Shown piece after piece: positions 1 to 7,092 of a stretch of 49,561 nucleotides of DNA. The notes under the pieces are model-generated. The model was not told the DNA's origin. It ran no database searches and saw only the letters and a program-made list of their open reading frames with translations. The translations under genes were made by a program, and so were the position numbers. The stretch is from assembly GCA_946402315.1 (NCBI GenBank), contig CAMIWC010000009.1, positions 1 through 49,561 on the forward strand. Direction: 5' to 3'. The stretch comes from an uncultured Clostridium sp. (lineage in GTDB: Bacteria; Bacillota_I; Bacilli_A; RF39; UBA660). Position 1 is the first letter of the stretch. The number at the start of each line of letters is the position of its first letter.

Positions 1-533
1 ATTAATGTACCTTTAGGTATATCACTACCATATCCAGTAGTATCATTAAATCTACCTCCATTAATACAAACTATTCCATTATGTCTTTTACACATATCTT
101 TAATTCTTTCTTGTCCTCTTCCTGTATTAAAAGATTTACTAGATATTAATCTTACTCTAGATGGATCATATATTGCAACTAAATGTCCATCATACTTACC
201 AACTTTTACTTTAATGTATTTATAATCCTCATTTCCAGGATCTCTTCTAAGTATTTCTTCATCATATTTATTTTCATATGATTCTTTTTCTTTAGTATCA
301 ATAACTATTTCATCAAGATTAACTTCATCAGTTAATGGTATATATTTATTAGCATTAGTTACATCATTAACTGTTTTCTCACTATAAAATACATAAGCAA
401 TATATTGATGTGTTTTAGTAATCATTGCAGTTGAAATAATTTTTACTTTAAAAGAAGGTACTAAGTACACAACTATAAAACAAGCCGCAACTAAAACATC
501 TATTATTCCTATAAATATTGTAAATTTCTTCAT
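1..533 (-). CDS. Phosphodiester glycosidase-family membrane protein (3' end outside window)
   Basis: The open frame runs from an ATG at 533 off the left edge, giving the first 177 residues. An N-terminal membrane segment lies at about residues 4-27. The extracellular part reaches an INGGRFND segment near residue 160, which resembles the Asn-Gly-Gly core of the NAGPA/phosphodiester glycosidase family (PF09992) that cleaves GlcNAc-1-phosphodiester linkages. The start is supported by a GGGGG Shine-Dalgarno about 10 bases upstream. The gene begins 3 bases after the stop of the 515-residue surface protein, so the two are probably co-translated. The catalytic C-terminal part is not visible, so the family call rests on the first half only. 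Confidence 0.65.
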   Translation of the reverse strand, partial: MKKFTIFIGIIDVLVAACFIVVYLVPSFKVKIISTAMITKTHQYIAYVFYSEKTVNDVTNANKYIPLTDEVNLDEIVIDTKEKESYENKYDEEILRRDPGNEDYKYIKVKVGKYDGHLVAIYDPSRVRLISSKSFNTGRGQERIKDMCKRHNGIVCINGGRFNDTTGYGSDIPKGTL

Positions 534-536
534 ATG

Positions 537-2084
537 TTATTCCCCCAAAACAAATGGATTATCTATTGATCCATTACCACTAACAATTGAAGTCTTCTTT
601 ATACATATAGTTGGTTTAATATTACGATATAAATCAACTTTAGATTCAATTAACAATTCATCAAACATGTAAATAGTATTATCTTCAGTACCATTAATCA
701 TAAAATAACTATTATCAGTTTCATATTTAAAATCTTTTACTGAAGGAATACCTACTTTAGCTTTTACTTTTTCTTTTTCAATATCTTTGTAACTATTATT
801 ATATTGACCTATTTCCCATTCTACTTCTAATAACTTATCTTTATAACTTAAGCTATTATAATAAGTAGTATTTAAGTACTCAGCTAAAGAATATTTACTA
901 CTAGGATCGTATTTATTAGTCTTAACATCAAAACGATATTGTTTATCTAATACTTTAGTAGAAACTAAATATAATTCATCTTTTTCTATCTTATAAACAG
1001 TCCATATATCTTTATCAAGTTTAATATGAGAACCAAGAACTAATTTATTCTCATTTTTCTCTTCTATTACATACGGTTTTTCTTTAGAACCATCACCAGA
1101 AATAACTGCGGTTGAATTTTTTAAGGTAACAACTGGTTTTACATTATATGTTTTATTTGGTTCAGCAAAACTAACACTTTGATCATTTATGGCCCAAACT
1201 TTTTCAGTTCCTCTACTAACTAACCAAATACTACTTCCATCAGATAAGAAACTATTATTATTAACTTTACTATTTAAATATTCATCTATACTTAATAAAC
1301 GAACATATTCAGATTGATCAATATCATTACAACTAATACTATCAATATCATTAATTACATCTTTACATATAGTTGTATTAACTAAATAATCTTTATCTAA
1401 TAAAGGTAAGAATTCATTATTTAAATACTTTTGAATATCTGAATTCTTATATTCTGTAACTTTATCATTCCATTTAAGAGTATTAATATTAGAATCAAGT
1501 ACTAAATCTATAGTCTTATCTTCATTTATTTTTAATATTCTCCAAGTAAATCCAGAATATTCTACATAATTGTTTTCATTTAAACCTTTATATAAATAAT
1601 TACCATTAATTAGGTATAATCCATCTCCTTCATAAACAAAGGTAGAACTACTAGTAATTGTATTTGAAAGAAGAGCTAAAACGTTACCATTAGCGTCTTT
1701 AGGATTATATATACGATAGTATTTTATAAATCTATTACCATAGAAAATGAAGCATCCAATGATAAAGAAAATACTTAACATACAGAATGCAGTTTGAGCT
1801 ACTAATCCTTTTTTAAGTTTTCTTACTGTCTTCTTATGTTGTGGTTCTTCTTGAATATCAATATTAAGTTGTTGTTTATTTTGTTGTTGTTTTTCAATTT
1901 TTACTTTTTTAGGTGTTTCTTGTTGTTGTAATTCTTGATTTTCCTCTACTGGAATTTCTCTAGTTCTACGATGAGTTTCTCTTCTTGTGGGAAGCACTTG
2001 TTTTTCACCTACAGGAACAAATTCTTTAGTTTTATCTTCTACTTCAAAAGCATCAATAAGTTCTAATTCTTCTTCATCATTCAT
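537..2084 (-). CDS. Single-pass surface protein with two tandem DUF6273-like domains
   Basis: 515 residues. A charged, Gln-rich cytoplasmic tail (1-90) precedes one membrane segment at about 93-115. The outside part has two related modules of roughly 170 residues. Each begins with a W-[RT]-[IV] strand (WRILKI, WTVYKI), carries a YLN segment, and ends with a near-identical closing motif (ISGDGSKEKPYVI and VSGNGSIDNPFVL). This pattern resembles the DUF6273/formylglycine-like domains of gut Firmicutes surface proteins, but no enzymatic residues can be assigned. It is coupled to the downstream glycosidase-like gene, which suggests a shared envelope role. Function unknown. Confidence 0.6.
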   Translation of the reverse strand: MNDEEELELIDAFEVEDKTKEFVPVGEKQVLPTRRETHRRTREIPVEENQELQQQETPKKVKIEKQQQNKQQLNIDIQEEPQHKKTVRKLKKGLVAQTAFCMLSIFFIIGCFIFYGNRFIKYYRIYNPKDANGNVLALLSNTITSSSTFVYEGDGLYLINGNYLYKGLNENNYVEYSGFTWRILKINEDKTIDLVLDSNINTLKWNDKVTEYKNSDIQKYLNNEFLPLLDKDYLVNTTICKDVINDIDSISCNDIDQSEYVRLLSIDEYLNSKVNNNSFLSDGSSIWLVSRGTEKVWAINDQSVSFAEPNKTYNVKPVVTLKNSTAVISGDGSKEKPYVIEEKNENKLVLGSHIKLDKDIWTVYKIEKDELYLVSTKVLDKQYRFDVKTNKYDPSSKYSLAEYLNTTYYNSLSYKDKLLEVEWEIGQYNNSYKDIEKEKVKAKVGIPSVKDFKYETDNSYFMINGTEDNTIYMFDELLIESKVDLYRNIKPTICIKKTSIVSGNGSIDNPFVLGE

Positions 2085-2147
2085 AAAAAATACTTCCCCT
2101 TTCCAATAACTATTAACATTTTACATTAAAAGGAGTAAAATTACAAC

Positions 2148-2178
2148 CAAAAAAGCACTAAAAAGTGCTTTTCTTTTT
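2148..2178 (-). terminator. Intrinsic terminator after the riboswitch-controlled gene
   Basis: A 9-bp stem (AAAAGCACT paired with AGTGCTTTT, 2151-2172) with a 4-base loop lies just beyond the stop at 2184. T-runs occur on both sides, so it may work in either direction. Confidence 0.85.
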
Positions 2179-2183
2179 ATTCA

Positions 2184-2762
2184 TTATTGAATAATTTTTT
2201 CTTTTTGTTTTTCTGATGAAACTATATCAGAGCATCGTTTAATTGGATCAGTTATAATATAAGTTAATGCTTCTACACAACTACCAATTTTTAGTTCTCC
2301 TTCTAAATCTGGAATAATACCATGAGATTTAAAAGCAAAATACATTTCACGAGCACCGTCAGTAACGCCCATACTTTTTAAAGCATCAATTGCAGTTTTA
2401 TCATAGTATCCTACTTTTAATGGTTCATCTTTTTGTTTTGTATAAAAGTAAACTCCTCCAACATCATCAACGACCGTTCCAAATAATGAATCACTATCTC
2501 CTACGATTTTTATTTCAGCTCCGTTCCAACTACTAAAATCACCTTGACACAAACAAATTCTTAATATATTAGTATTTGAACTTGTTTTTTGAGATATTTC
2601 TAATACTCCACCGTTTTTAGTCGTTTTTGTAACTAATGGAAGATTAGTTTTACCGAATGGAGTTACACCAGCTGCATCTTGTAATTTTTGACATTCATCA
2701 GCTGATAATCCAAGCTTATCTCCAAAGCAATATGATAATTCTAAGTATAAACTATATTTCAT
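2184..2762 (-). CDS. Unknown 192-residue protein under a manganese-type riboswitch
   Basis: 192 residues with no signal peptide or membrane helix, so probably cytosolic. I do not recognise the family. It has five cysteines (CFG, DECQ, ICLCQ, SCVEA, RCSDI), a Gly/Asp-rich central section (GDSDSLFGTVVDDVGG) and a Lys-rich C-terminus. The start has a strong GGGGG Shine-Dalgarno about 8 bases upstream. It is a single-gene transcript with its own consensus promoter at 2958-2986, a yybP-ykoY-like aptamer and its own terminator. This arrangement predicts induction by Mn(II), so a role in manganese handling or tolerance is inferred from context only. It is not an MntP-, TerC- or P-type ATPase-like sequence. 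Confidence 0.75.
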   Translation of the reverse strand: MKYSLYLELSYCFGDKLGLSADECQKLQDAAGVTPFGKTNLPLVTKTTKNGGVLEISQKTSSNTNILRICLCQGDFSSWNGAEIKIVGDSDSLFGTVVDDVGGVYFYTKQKDEPLKVGYYDKTAIDALKSMGVTDGAREMYFAFKSHGIIPDLEGELKIGSCVEALTYIITDPIKRCSDIVSSEKQKEKIIQ

Positions 2763-2830
2763 TTTAATTCCCCCTTATTTTACTTAGATTTTTGAAAGGA
2801 AAAACTTTTATCAGAAGGAATCAATGTATA

Positions 2831-2864
2831 AAAAAACAAGACTTCTACTTCTGTAAAAGTCTTG
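2831..2864 (-). terminator. Riboswitch expression-platform terminator
   Basis: A near-perfect hairpin (CAAGACTTTTAC against GTAGAAGTCTTG, 2837-2864, one mismatch) is followed by at least six T on the minus strand. Its 5' arm is the 3' edge of the aptamer, so ligand-bound aptamer and terminator are mutually exclusive. This is the usual ON-switch arrangement. Confidence 0.85.
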
Positions 2865-2949
2865 TTCAATAACTACTTATCTTCTAATCCAGTTTAAAAC
2901 GGACTGACGAATTAGAACTATTCATATGAATAGGAACTACTCCCCTTCA
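2853..2949 (-). promoter_or_regulatory. yybP-ykoY-family (Mn2+) riboswitch aptamer
   Basis: Read on the minus strand, the leader has the conserved elements of this class in order: GGGGAGTAG (2937-2945), then CGTCAG (about 2904-2909), then a G/T-rich internal stretch, then TGAACAAGACTTTTAC at the 3' end (2853-2868). A perfect promoter lies immediately upstream and a terminator overlaps the 3' edge. The family senses Mn(II). The call rests on conserved sequence blocks and layout; a covariance search was not run. Confidence 0.8.
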
Positions 2950-2957
2950 ATGATTTA

Positions 2958-2986
2958 ATTATACCACATTTTACACTTTTTGTCAA
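2958..2986 (-). promoter_or_regulatory. Consensus sigma-A promoter for the riboswitch transcript
   Basis: TTGACA (2981-2986), a 17-base spacer and TATAAT (2958-2963), with an extended TGG before the -10. Transcription would start about 10 bases upstream of the GGGGAGTAG element. Confidence 0.9.
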
Positions 2987-2994
2987 ACGTTTAT

Positions 2995-3024
2995 TCGAAA
3001 ATAAAACTTTGACATAGTCAAAGT
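2995..3024 (-). terminator. Terminator after tRNA-Arg
   Basis: An 8-bp stem (ACTTTGAC/GTCAAAGT, 3006-3024) with a 3-base loop is followed on the minus strand by a TTTTATTTT run. It closes the tRNA transcript before the riboswitch promoter. Confidence 0.8.
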
Positions 3025-3032
3025 AATATCTC

Positions 3033-3109
3033 TGGTGTTCTCGGCGAGATTCGAACTCACGATCTTTCGCTTAGGAGGCGACTGCACTATCCTACTGTGC
3101 TACGAGAAC
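3033..3109 (-). tRNA. tRNA-Arg (anticodon CCT)
   Basis: 77 nt with encoded CCA. The acceptor stem GTTCTCG pairs with CGAGAAC. The D stem is GCAC/GTGC. The anticodon loop CTCCTAA gives CCT, which reads AGG. The T loop is TTCGAAT. The first anticodon-stem pair is a G-A mismatch; the other stems are good. It follows the gene at 3128 by 18 bases and may be co-transcribed with it. Confidence 0.95.
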
Positions 3110-3112
3110 AAA

Positions 3113-3132
3113 AATAATCAAAAATGATTATT
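3113..3132 (-). terminator. Weak hairpin between a CDS stop and tRNA-Arg
   Basis: AATAATCA/TGATTATT with a 4-base loop overlaps the stop codon at 3128-3130. The following T-run is short and the tRNA begins at once, so it may be a processing element or weak terminator rather than a full stop. Confidence 0.35.
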
Positions 3133-3604
3133 CTTGATTATCAAATCTCATTGTACCAATTGGTACTAATTCATCATCCGAACTAGAAAGAATAGATAAA
3201 TATAAACAATGATCTTTAAAAGTAATTTCACCACTTATTTTTATTTCTTCATTATCTATATCAAATGATGCTTTATTATCTACTAAATCTCCAAATTGAT
3301 TAGTAAACATTAATTCATCAGATAGAATTAAATCAAAGATTACTGTAGCTCCATCTATTTTAGTAATATCTATTTCATAATCTAGTTCTATTTCATCATC
3401 TTCGCTATCTTTTGTTTTCCAAATACCTATATAATCATTAATAGATTCTTTTTTTTCTTCATCATGTATCTCATTATTATTACTCTTCTTTTGAACACCT
3501 TTCTCAAAAACAAAGTAATATCCAGCAATTGCAATAACTATAATAAATAGGAAAAAGATAATCCAATATATTCCTTTATTTTCTTCATTTTCTAAATATT
3601 CCAT
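3128..3604 (-). CDS. Small single-pass membrane protein of unknown function
   Basis: 158 residues. A membrane segment at about 11-33 is followed by a short charged linker and an outside domain of roughly 105 residues. That domain has alternating hydrophobic and acidic strands (GIWKT near its start, IGTMRF near its end), suggesting a small beta-barrel or lipocalin-like fold. It is 12 bases downstream of the VanY-type carboxypeptidase and probably shares its operon. I do not recognise a named family. Confidence 0.65.
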   Translation of the reverse strand: MEYLENEENKGIYWIIFFLFIIVIAIAGYYFVFEKGVQKKSNNNEIHDEEKKESINDYIGIWKTKDSEDDEIELDYEIDITKIDGATVIFDLILSDELMFTNQFGDLVDNKASFDIDNEEIKISGEITFKDHCLYLSILSSSDDELVPIGTMRFDNQE

Positions 3605-3616
3605 AATAACTCCTTT

Positions 3617-4720
3617 TTATTTATCTAAAAACATAGCATAGTATTCTTCAAAACACAAATTATGTTCATAAATATAAGTAGCTGCTTCTACTCCAACATA
3701 TCTAAAATGCCATGATTCTGTAGAAATACCAGTAATATCTGTTTTACTACTTGGATATCGATGAATAAATCCATATTTATAACCATTATTTAAAACCCAT
3801 TTATATTCTTTAGAGTTTTTAAATACTGAATTATGCGGACTCTTAATATCAATAGCAAGTCCTGTTTCATGTTCACTAAATCCAGGAAGAGCTACATATT
3901 TATCATTATATGATTTACCATATAACTTTAAGTAATAATCCCATAATCTTTGTTGTTTATCATGATCTCTATAAGCTGAATTAGCAAACAAATCATATCC
4001 TTGTGCTTTAGCATCTCTAGCCATATTTTCAAAAGCATCTACCGCTTCTTTAGTCATATATGTTTCTCCATCAGAGAAATCTTTAGATATAGCTGTTATG
4101 TCAGGTACTACAAAACCATCACTTAATTTATTATATTTATTTACAATCATAGTAATGGAAAATGTATCTACAATATTAGGATCAGTATAATACTCTTTAT
4201 CTAATCCAATATTTACGTATAATACAGTCTTTTGATAATTACCATTAAAATATTTAAGATATCTATCATAATTCTCTTCTTTAAAATAATCTATATCTAT
4301 ATATTTAATAATATCAAATATATATTCTTTTGTTAATTTTTCAATAAAAGAATCAGATAACTTAGAATAAATCTTATTAATATCATCTACACTATAACCT
4401 TTATCTAGTAACTTATTAATATTCGGTAAAAAATTATCTCTTTCTAAATATGTAATACGCATATATTCATCTTTTTTATCTTTTTGATAATCTTTACTCT
4501 TATAGTATAAATTAGTTAATTCATTATATTCTTTATTAATATAATATGGATAATTACCATCTCTATATATTCTTAAACTAGTATCAAAACTGTAGTTATG
4601 CATACATAATTTATAAATACTTCTAATAGGATAATATGAAGATACAACAACAGTAACACCTATTAAAACTATTAGTATTCTAAAAGGCCATCTTAATCTA
4701 ACTGCTTTTTTCTTTTTCAT
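3617..4720 (-). CDS. Membrane-anchored D-alanyl-D-alanine carboxypeptidase (VanY/M15 family)
   Basis: 367 residues: an N-terminal membrane anchor (about 12-32), an unfamiliar helical region (45-200), and a C-terminal VanY domain (about 215-365). The zinc and catalytic set is visible: SEHETGLAID (H284, D291) and ESWHF (E335, H338). The family trims the terminal D-Ala from peptidoglycan stem peptides outside the membrane. It leads a two-gene operon with the small membrane protein at 3128. The long N-terminal extension before the catalytic domain is unusual for the family. A second, shorter VanY-type gene lies at 22917. Confidence 0.9.
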   Translation of the reverse strand: MKKKKAVRLRWPFRILIVLIGVTVVVSSYYPIRSIYKLCMHNYSFDTSLRIYRDGNYPYYINKEYNELTNLYYKSKDYQKDKKDEYMRITYLERDNFLPNINKLLDKGYSVDDINKIYSKLSDSFIEKLTKEYIFDIIKYIDIDYFKEENYDRYLKYFNGNYQKTVLYVNIGLDKEYYTDPNIVDTFSITMIVNKYNKLSDGFVVPDITAISKDFSDGETYMTKEAVDAFENMARDAKAQGYDLFANSAYRDHDKQQRLWDYYLKLYGKSYNDKYVALPGFSEHETGLAIDIKSPHNSVFKNSKEYKWVLNNGYKYGFIHRYPSSKTDITGISTESWHFRYVGVEAATYIYEHNLCFEEYYAMFLDK

Positions 4721-4782
4721 ATCATCACCTACCTCATATCTGCATATTTAATATAATATAAAAAAAGGATTTTTGCAATTTA

Positions 4783-4813
4783 ACAAAAAAGAATTATTGT
4801 CAAATAATTCTTT
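4783..4813 (-). terminator. Terminator of the C39/ART-like operon
   Basis: An 11-bp stem (AAAGAATTATT/AATAATTCTTT, 4788-4813) with a 4-base loop and a minus-strand TTTTTTG run. It begins right at the stop of the broken lipoprotein gene. Confidence 0.85.
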
Positions 4814-4977
4814 AAAAATCATAATATTTTATATTAATTCCATATTTATTATTAATATAAGTAATAGCTTTTTCTTCAGCTATTTGAAAGTATTCTTTTC
4901 TTTTATTCTTTTGATTCAAAGCAACCTGTCAAAGAAAGCAATATAATTATTAATAATAAATACCTACATTTTTTCAT
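4812..4977 (-). pseudogene. Frameshifted and truncated lipoprotein gene
   Basis: An ATG at 4977 overlaps the TGA of the preceding gene (ATGA). It encodes a 24-residue start with a clean lipoprotein signal, ending in the lipobox LTGC, then stops at 4903-4905. One frame over, the sequence continues openly through NQKNKRKEYFQIAEEKAI and INNKYGINIKYYDF to a stop at 4812. This resembles the first helix of many Bacillota lipoproteins (AEEYLKEKYGI-type). The join of signal peptide and mature part across frames shows a single indel in the GCTTTGAATCAAAAG stretch. The mature domain is also cut short by the terminator. A sequencing error in the homopolymer-rich join is possible. Confidence 0.65.
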
Positions 4978-5534
4978 GTATCAAATTCTCCTAAACTAAG
5001 ATTTTTACCAATTAATCTTTCATCTGTTTTATCTGTAAAGTTTTCAACTTCACTAGAAACTATAAACATACCCATAGCCATTGCTTTTCGACAAACTAAA
5101 TCAAAGTATTTATTAATTTTGGCTTTATCTTCTAGATCATATTCATCATCTCCGAGAGCTCTAAATATTTCATCAAATGGTAATCCAAGTCCTGCAAAGT
5201 GTTCTGGTGCAACATCTCCATAACATCTCCATTCATCTACTAAATCAGTTTGAGCAGGAGTTGCTTGAATCACTTCAATGTCCGGATTAATAATTAAAAC
5301 AAAACAGTTATCAATCCAACCACTACGTGCAGATTTAAAAATAGTTGTTGTTTCACTATAATCCCACTCGTCACTCTTTCTATATAAACATACATGTTCC
5401 ATATCTTCGGATTTAAGTCCTCTAACTTTATCTCTAGTTAATAAGCCTTCATCTAAAATATGATTTATTCTTTCTAATGTCTGACCATAATTTTCGTAAT
5501 AGCTCTCAATTCCATGATAGTAATATTTACTCAT
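4974..5534 (-). CDS. Unknown protein, possibly ADP-ribosyltransferase-like
   Basis: 186 residues, no signal peptide. The N-terminus has a YYYHGI segment followed by a helix ending ILDEGLLTRD. This recalls the YHGT...N...I...G start of PARP/KptA-type ADP-ribosyltransferase folds. A later VDEWRCYGDVAPEHFAGLGLP segment resembles a [DE]EVR..IPPE.I.GI.LP motif seen in some uncharacterised ART-like proteins. No complete catalytic triad can be assigned, so function is only suggested. It follows the C39-like peptidase by 11 bases and overlaps the broken lipoprotein gene, forming a three-gene operon. Confidence 0.6.
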   Translation of the reverse strand: MSKYYYHGIESYYENYGQTLERINHILDEGLLTRDKVRGLKSEDMEHVCLYRKSDEWDYSETTTIFKSARSGWIDNCFVLIINPDIEVIQATPAQTDLVDEWRCYGDVAPEHFAGLGLPFDEIFRALGDDEYDLEDKAKINKYFDLVCRKAMAMGMFIVSSEVENFTDKTDERLIGKNLSLGEFDT

Positions 5535-5545
5535 ATAACACCTCT

Positions 5546-6121
5546 TTACCTATTTATTAATATAATTGAACGTTTGTCTTTTTCTAATAATGAAAAATCT
5601 TTCTTAGATTCATCAAATAATCTTTCTAATTTAACAAGTCTATTGTGAGTAAAAGTTTCATGAAGTACTATTGCTACTTCACTATCTTTTACATAATAGT
5701 CTTCTGTTAAATAATATGGGTCAAAAATATATACAAAATTCTCATCTATTTTAGTAATTAATACATAATGCTCTGTATCTTGCCAACAACGAGCTATAAT
5801 TACACCTTTCTTATCTAAACATTTAATCATTTTTTCTAAACTAACATCTTCTCCTGATAGTATTTCACACTTAATATTAAATCTATCATTACTGTTAGCA
5901 TACTCCGTAAAAAATTTAGCTAATAATTCAGCATGTCTTCTCGATGTTCCACCTGTACCCTCTACTCCATCTTTACCTTCAACATCTAAAGTAAATTTAT
6001 AAACCGCTTTTAATAATTCAATTGGAACTTTTTCTCTATCATATAAATATGCTAAAGCATTAACAAATGATGTTGTTCCACAATCATATTCAGTATTTTG
6101 ATACCTTAATGGTACTTTCAT
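5546..6121 (-). CDS. C39-like cysteine peptidase domain protein
   Basis: 191 residues, single domain, no signal peptide. The papain-like C39 set is visible: Gln8 in the oxyanion position, Cys14 in YDCGTTS, His118 in EHYVLIT, and Asp134 in FDPY. C39 domains usually cleave double-glycine leaders or are attached to ABC exporters; this one stands alone with no exporter nearby. It heads the operon with the ART-like protein, with a TGTTATAAT element 19 bases upstream. It could be a cytosolic peptidase or a non-proteolytic thiol enzyme of the same fold. Confidence 0.75.
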   Translation of the reverse strand: MKVPLRYQNTEYDCGTTSFVNALAYLYDREKVPIELLKAVYKFTLDVEGKDGVEGTGGTSRRHAELLAKFFTEYANSNDRFNIKCEILSGEDVSLEKMIKCLDKKGVIIARCWQDTEHYVLITKIDENFVYIFDPYYLTEDYYVKDSEVAIVLHETFTHNRLVKLERLFDESKKDFSLLEKDKRSIILINR

Positions 6122-6139
6122 ATAATCAACTCCTTATTC

Positions 6140-6148
6140 ATTATAACA
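6140..6148 (-). promoter_or_regulatory. Extended -10 promoter element (C39-like operon)
   Basis: TGTTATAAT on the minus strand, 19 bases before the start codon at 6121. No clear TTGACA is visible upstream. Confidence 0.6.
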
Positions 6149-6173
6149 TAAAGAATTAATAACTTATTATTTT

Positions 6174-6297
6174 TCATTTTAACATAATACTTCCATCTTT
6201 ATCAGTTCTATATATTTTTGAATTCTCTAAATTATCTAACACTTCTTGATTAGGATGACCAAATTTATTATTTTTACCCACTGATATTGAATAGTTA
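6174..6297 (-). pseudogene. Duplicated remnant of the comEC 3' end
   Basis: The minus-strand frame reads SVGKNNKFGHPNQEVLDN and then NSKIYRTDKDGSIMLK followed by TGA. It matches the last part of ComEC (7093-9147) almost residue for residue but ends about ten residues earlier. There is no start codon or upstream domain, so this is a non-functional fragment of a second comEC copy. It lies downstream of the inserted peptidase gene. Confidence 0.85.
6205..6281. repeat. Direct repeat, copy A (77 bp identical to 7163-7239)
   Basis: These 77 bases are identical to 7163-7239 inside comEC. Weaker similarity extends about 25-40 bases to the left. The pair brackets the peptidase gene 6363-7061. Confidence 0.95.
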
Positions 6298-6319
6298 GTA
6301 CATATGATTAAAGTTTTCA

Positions 6320-6354
6320 AAAAATGAAAAAACTGCAATATATAATTGCAGTTT
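6320..6354 (-). terminator. Terminator after the gluzincin-type peptidase gene
   Basis: A 9-bp stem (AACTGCAAT/ATTGCAGTT, 6331-6353) with a 5-base loop and a TTTTTTCATTTTTT run on the minus strand, just after the stop at 6363. Confidence 0.85.
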
Positions 6355-6362
6355 CAATGATA

Positions 6363-7061
6363 TTAGATATCTAATTTTTGATCATAATAAGAAAACATCT
6401 TGGTTACTATGTCATCACCATATTTTTTAATATTTGAAAAATCAGACATAAGTTTTACAAATTTTTCTGGATTTAATATGTCATTTAAATACTTAATAGA
6501 CAAATAACTCAAATCATAGCCATTATACTTATCATTATAAAATGAGTCTCCATGTTTCAAATCATTTAAATTTGGAATTTCTTTAGTTTCTTCTTTTACT
6601 CTTAAAAAGAATTTTTTAAAAGCATCTTCATCAACAAGTTTATCTTTCTCCCCAGACATAAATTGTGCCATACCTTCATCATACCAAACTATTCTTTTTG
6701 AGTAATCATCTTTTAATATGTATTTCATATACAATATATGAAATAATTCGTGACTTGCTGTATATAATCTTTTTAATTGTGTGTCAGGTTCAATATAAGC
6801 ATTAATCATACCACTATCATATGTGCCTTTTGCATATTTTGGTAGTGATTCTCTTTCTCCTCTAATCTCATATATAAATTCTCTAAATTTTTCTAAATCA
6901 TCAAAATAATTTACAACAATTTGTTCATCAAATTGTATATTAAACATTTTCTGATATTCTACAATTTTAGTTTGTAATAATTTTATTGTTGATTCAGCTA
7001 ATTCTTGCAGACTATCTGAATAATTTATCCTACATATATTTGTTTCAATTATCTTTTGCAT
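6363..7061 (-). CDS. Gluzincin-type zinc metallopeptidase (peptidase MA-like)
   Basis: 232 residues, no signal peptide. A zinc-binding HExxH sits at 104-108 (ASHELFHIL), and a third-ligand glutamate is at 129 in WYDEGMAQF. The spacing of about 20 residues between them fits gluzincins of the peptidase-MA/M1-like group. The rest is helical and unfamiliar. The gene is sandwiched between comEC and a duplicated comEC tail, with its own TGGTATAAT element at 7081-7089 and its own terminator, so it looks like an inserted cargo gene. Substrate unknown. Confidence 0.75.
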   Translation of the reverse strand: MQKIIETNICRINYSDSLQELAESTIKLLQTKIVEYQKMFNIQFDEQIVVNYFDDLEKFREFIYEIRGERESLPKYAKGTYDSGMINAYIEPDTQLKRLYTASHELFHILYMKYILKDDYSKRIVWYDEGMAQFMSGEKDKLVDEDAFKKFFLRVKEETKEIPNLNDLKHGDSFYNDKYNGYDLSYLSIKYLNDILNPEKFVKLMSDFSNIKKYGDDIVTKMFSYYDQKLDI

Positions 7062-7080
7062 TTAAACACATCCTATAATG

Positions 7081-7089
7081 ATTATACCA
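7081..7089 (-). promoter_or_regulatory. Extended -10 promoter element (peptidase gene)
   Basis: TGGTATAAT on the minus strand, 19 bases before the start codon at 7061 and 3 bases past the comEC stop. Confidence 0.55.
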
Positions 7090-7092
7090 TAG

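Noticed and set aside
4974-6121. Use of the mycoplasma genetic code (TGA as Trp)
   Set aside because: TGA ends the gene at 4974 and the comEC remnant at 6174 cleanly, and Trp codons in conserved proteins are TGG.
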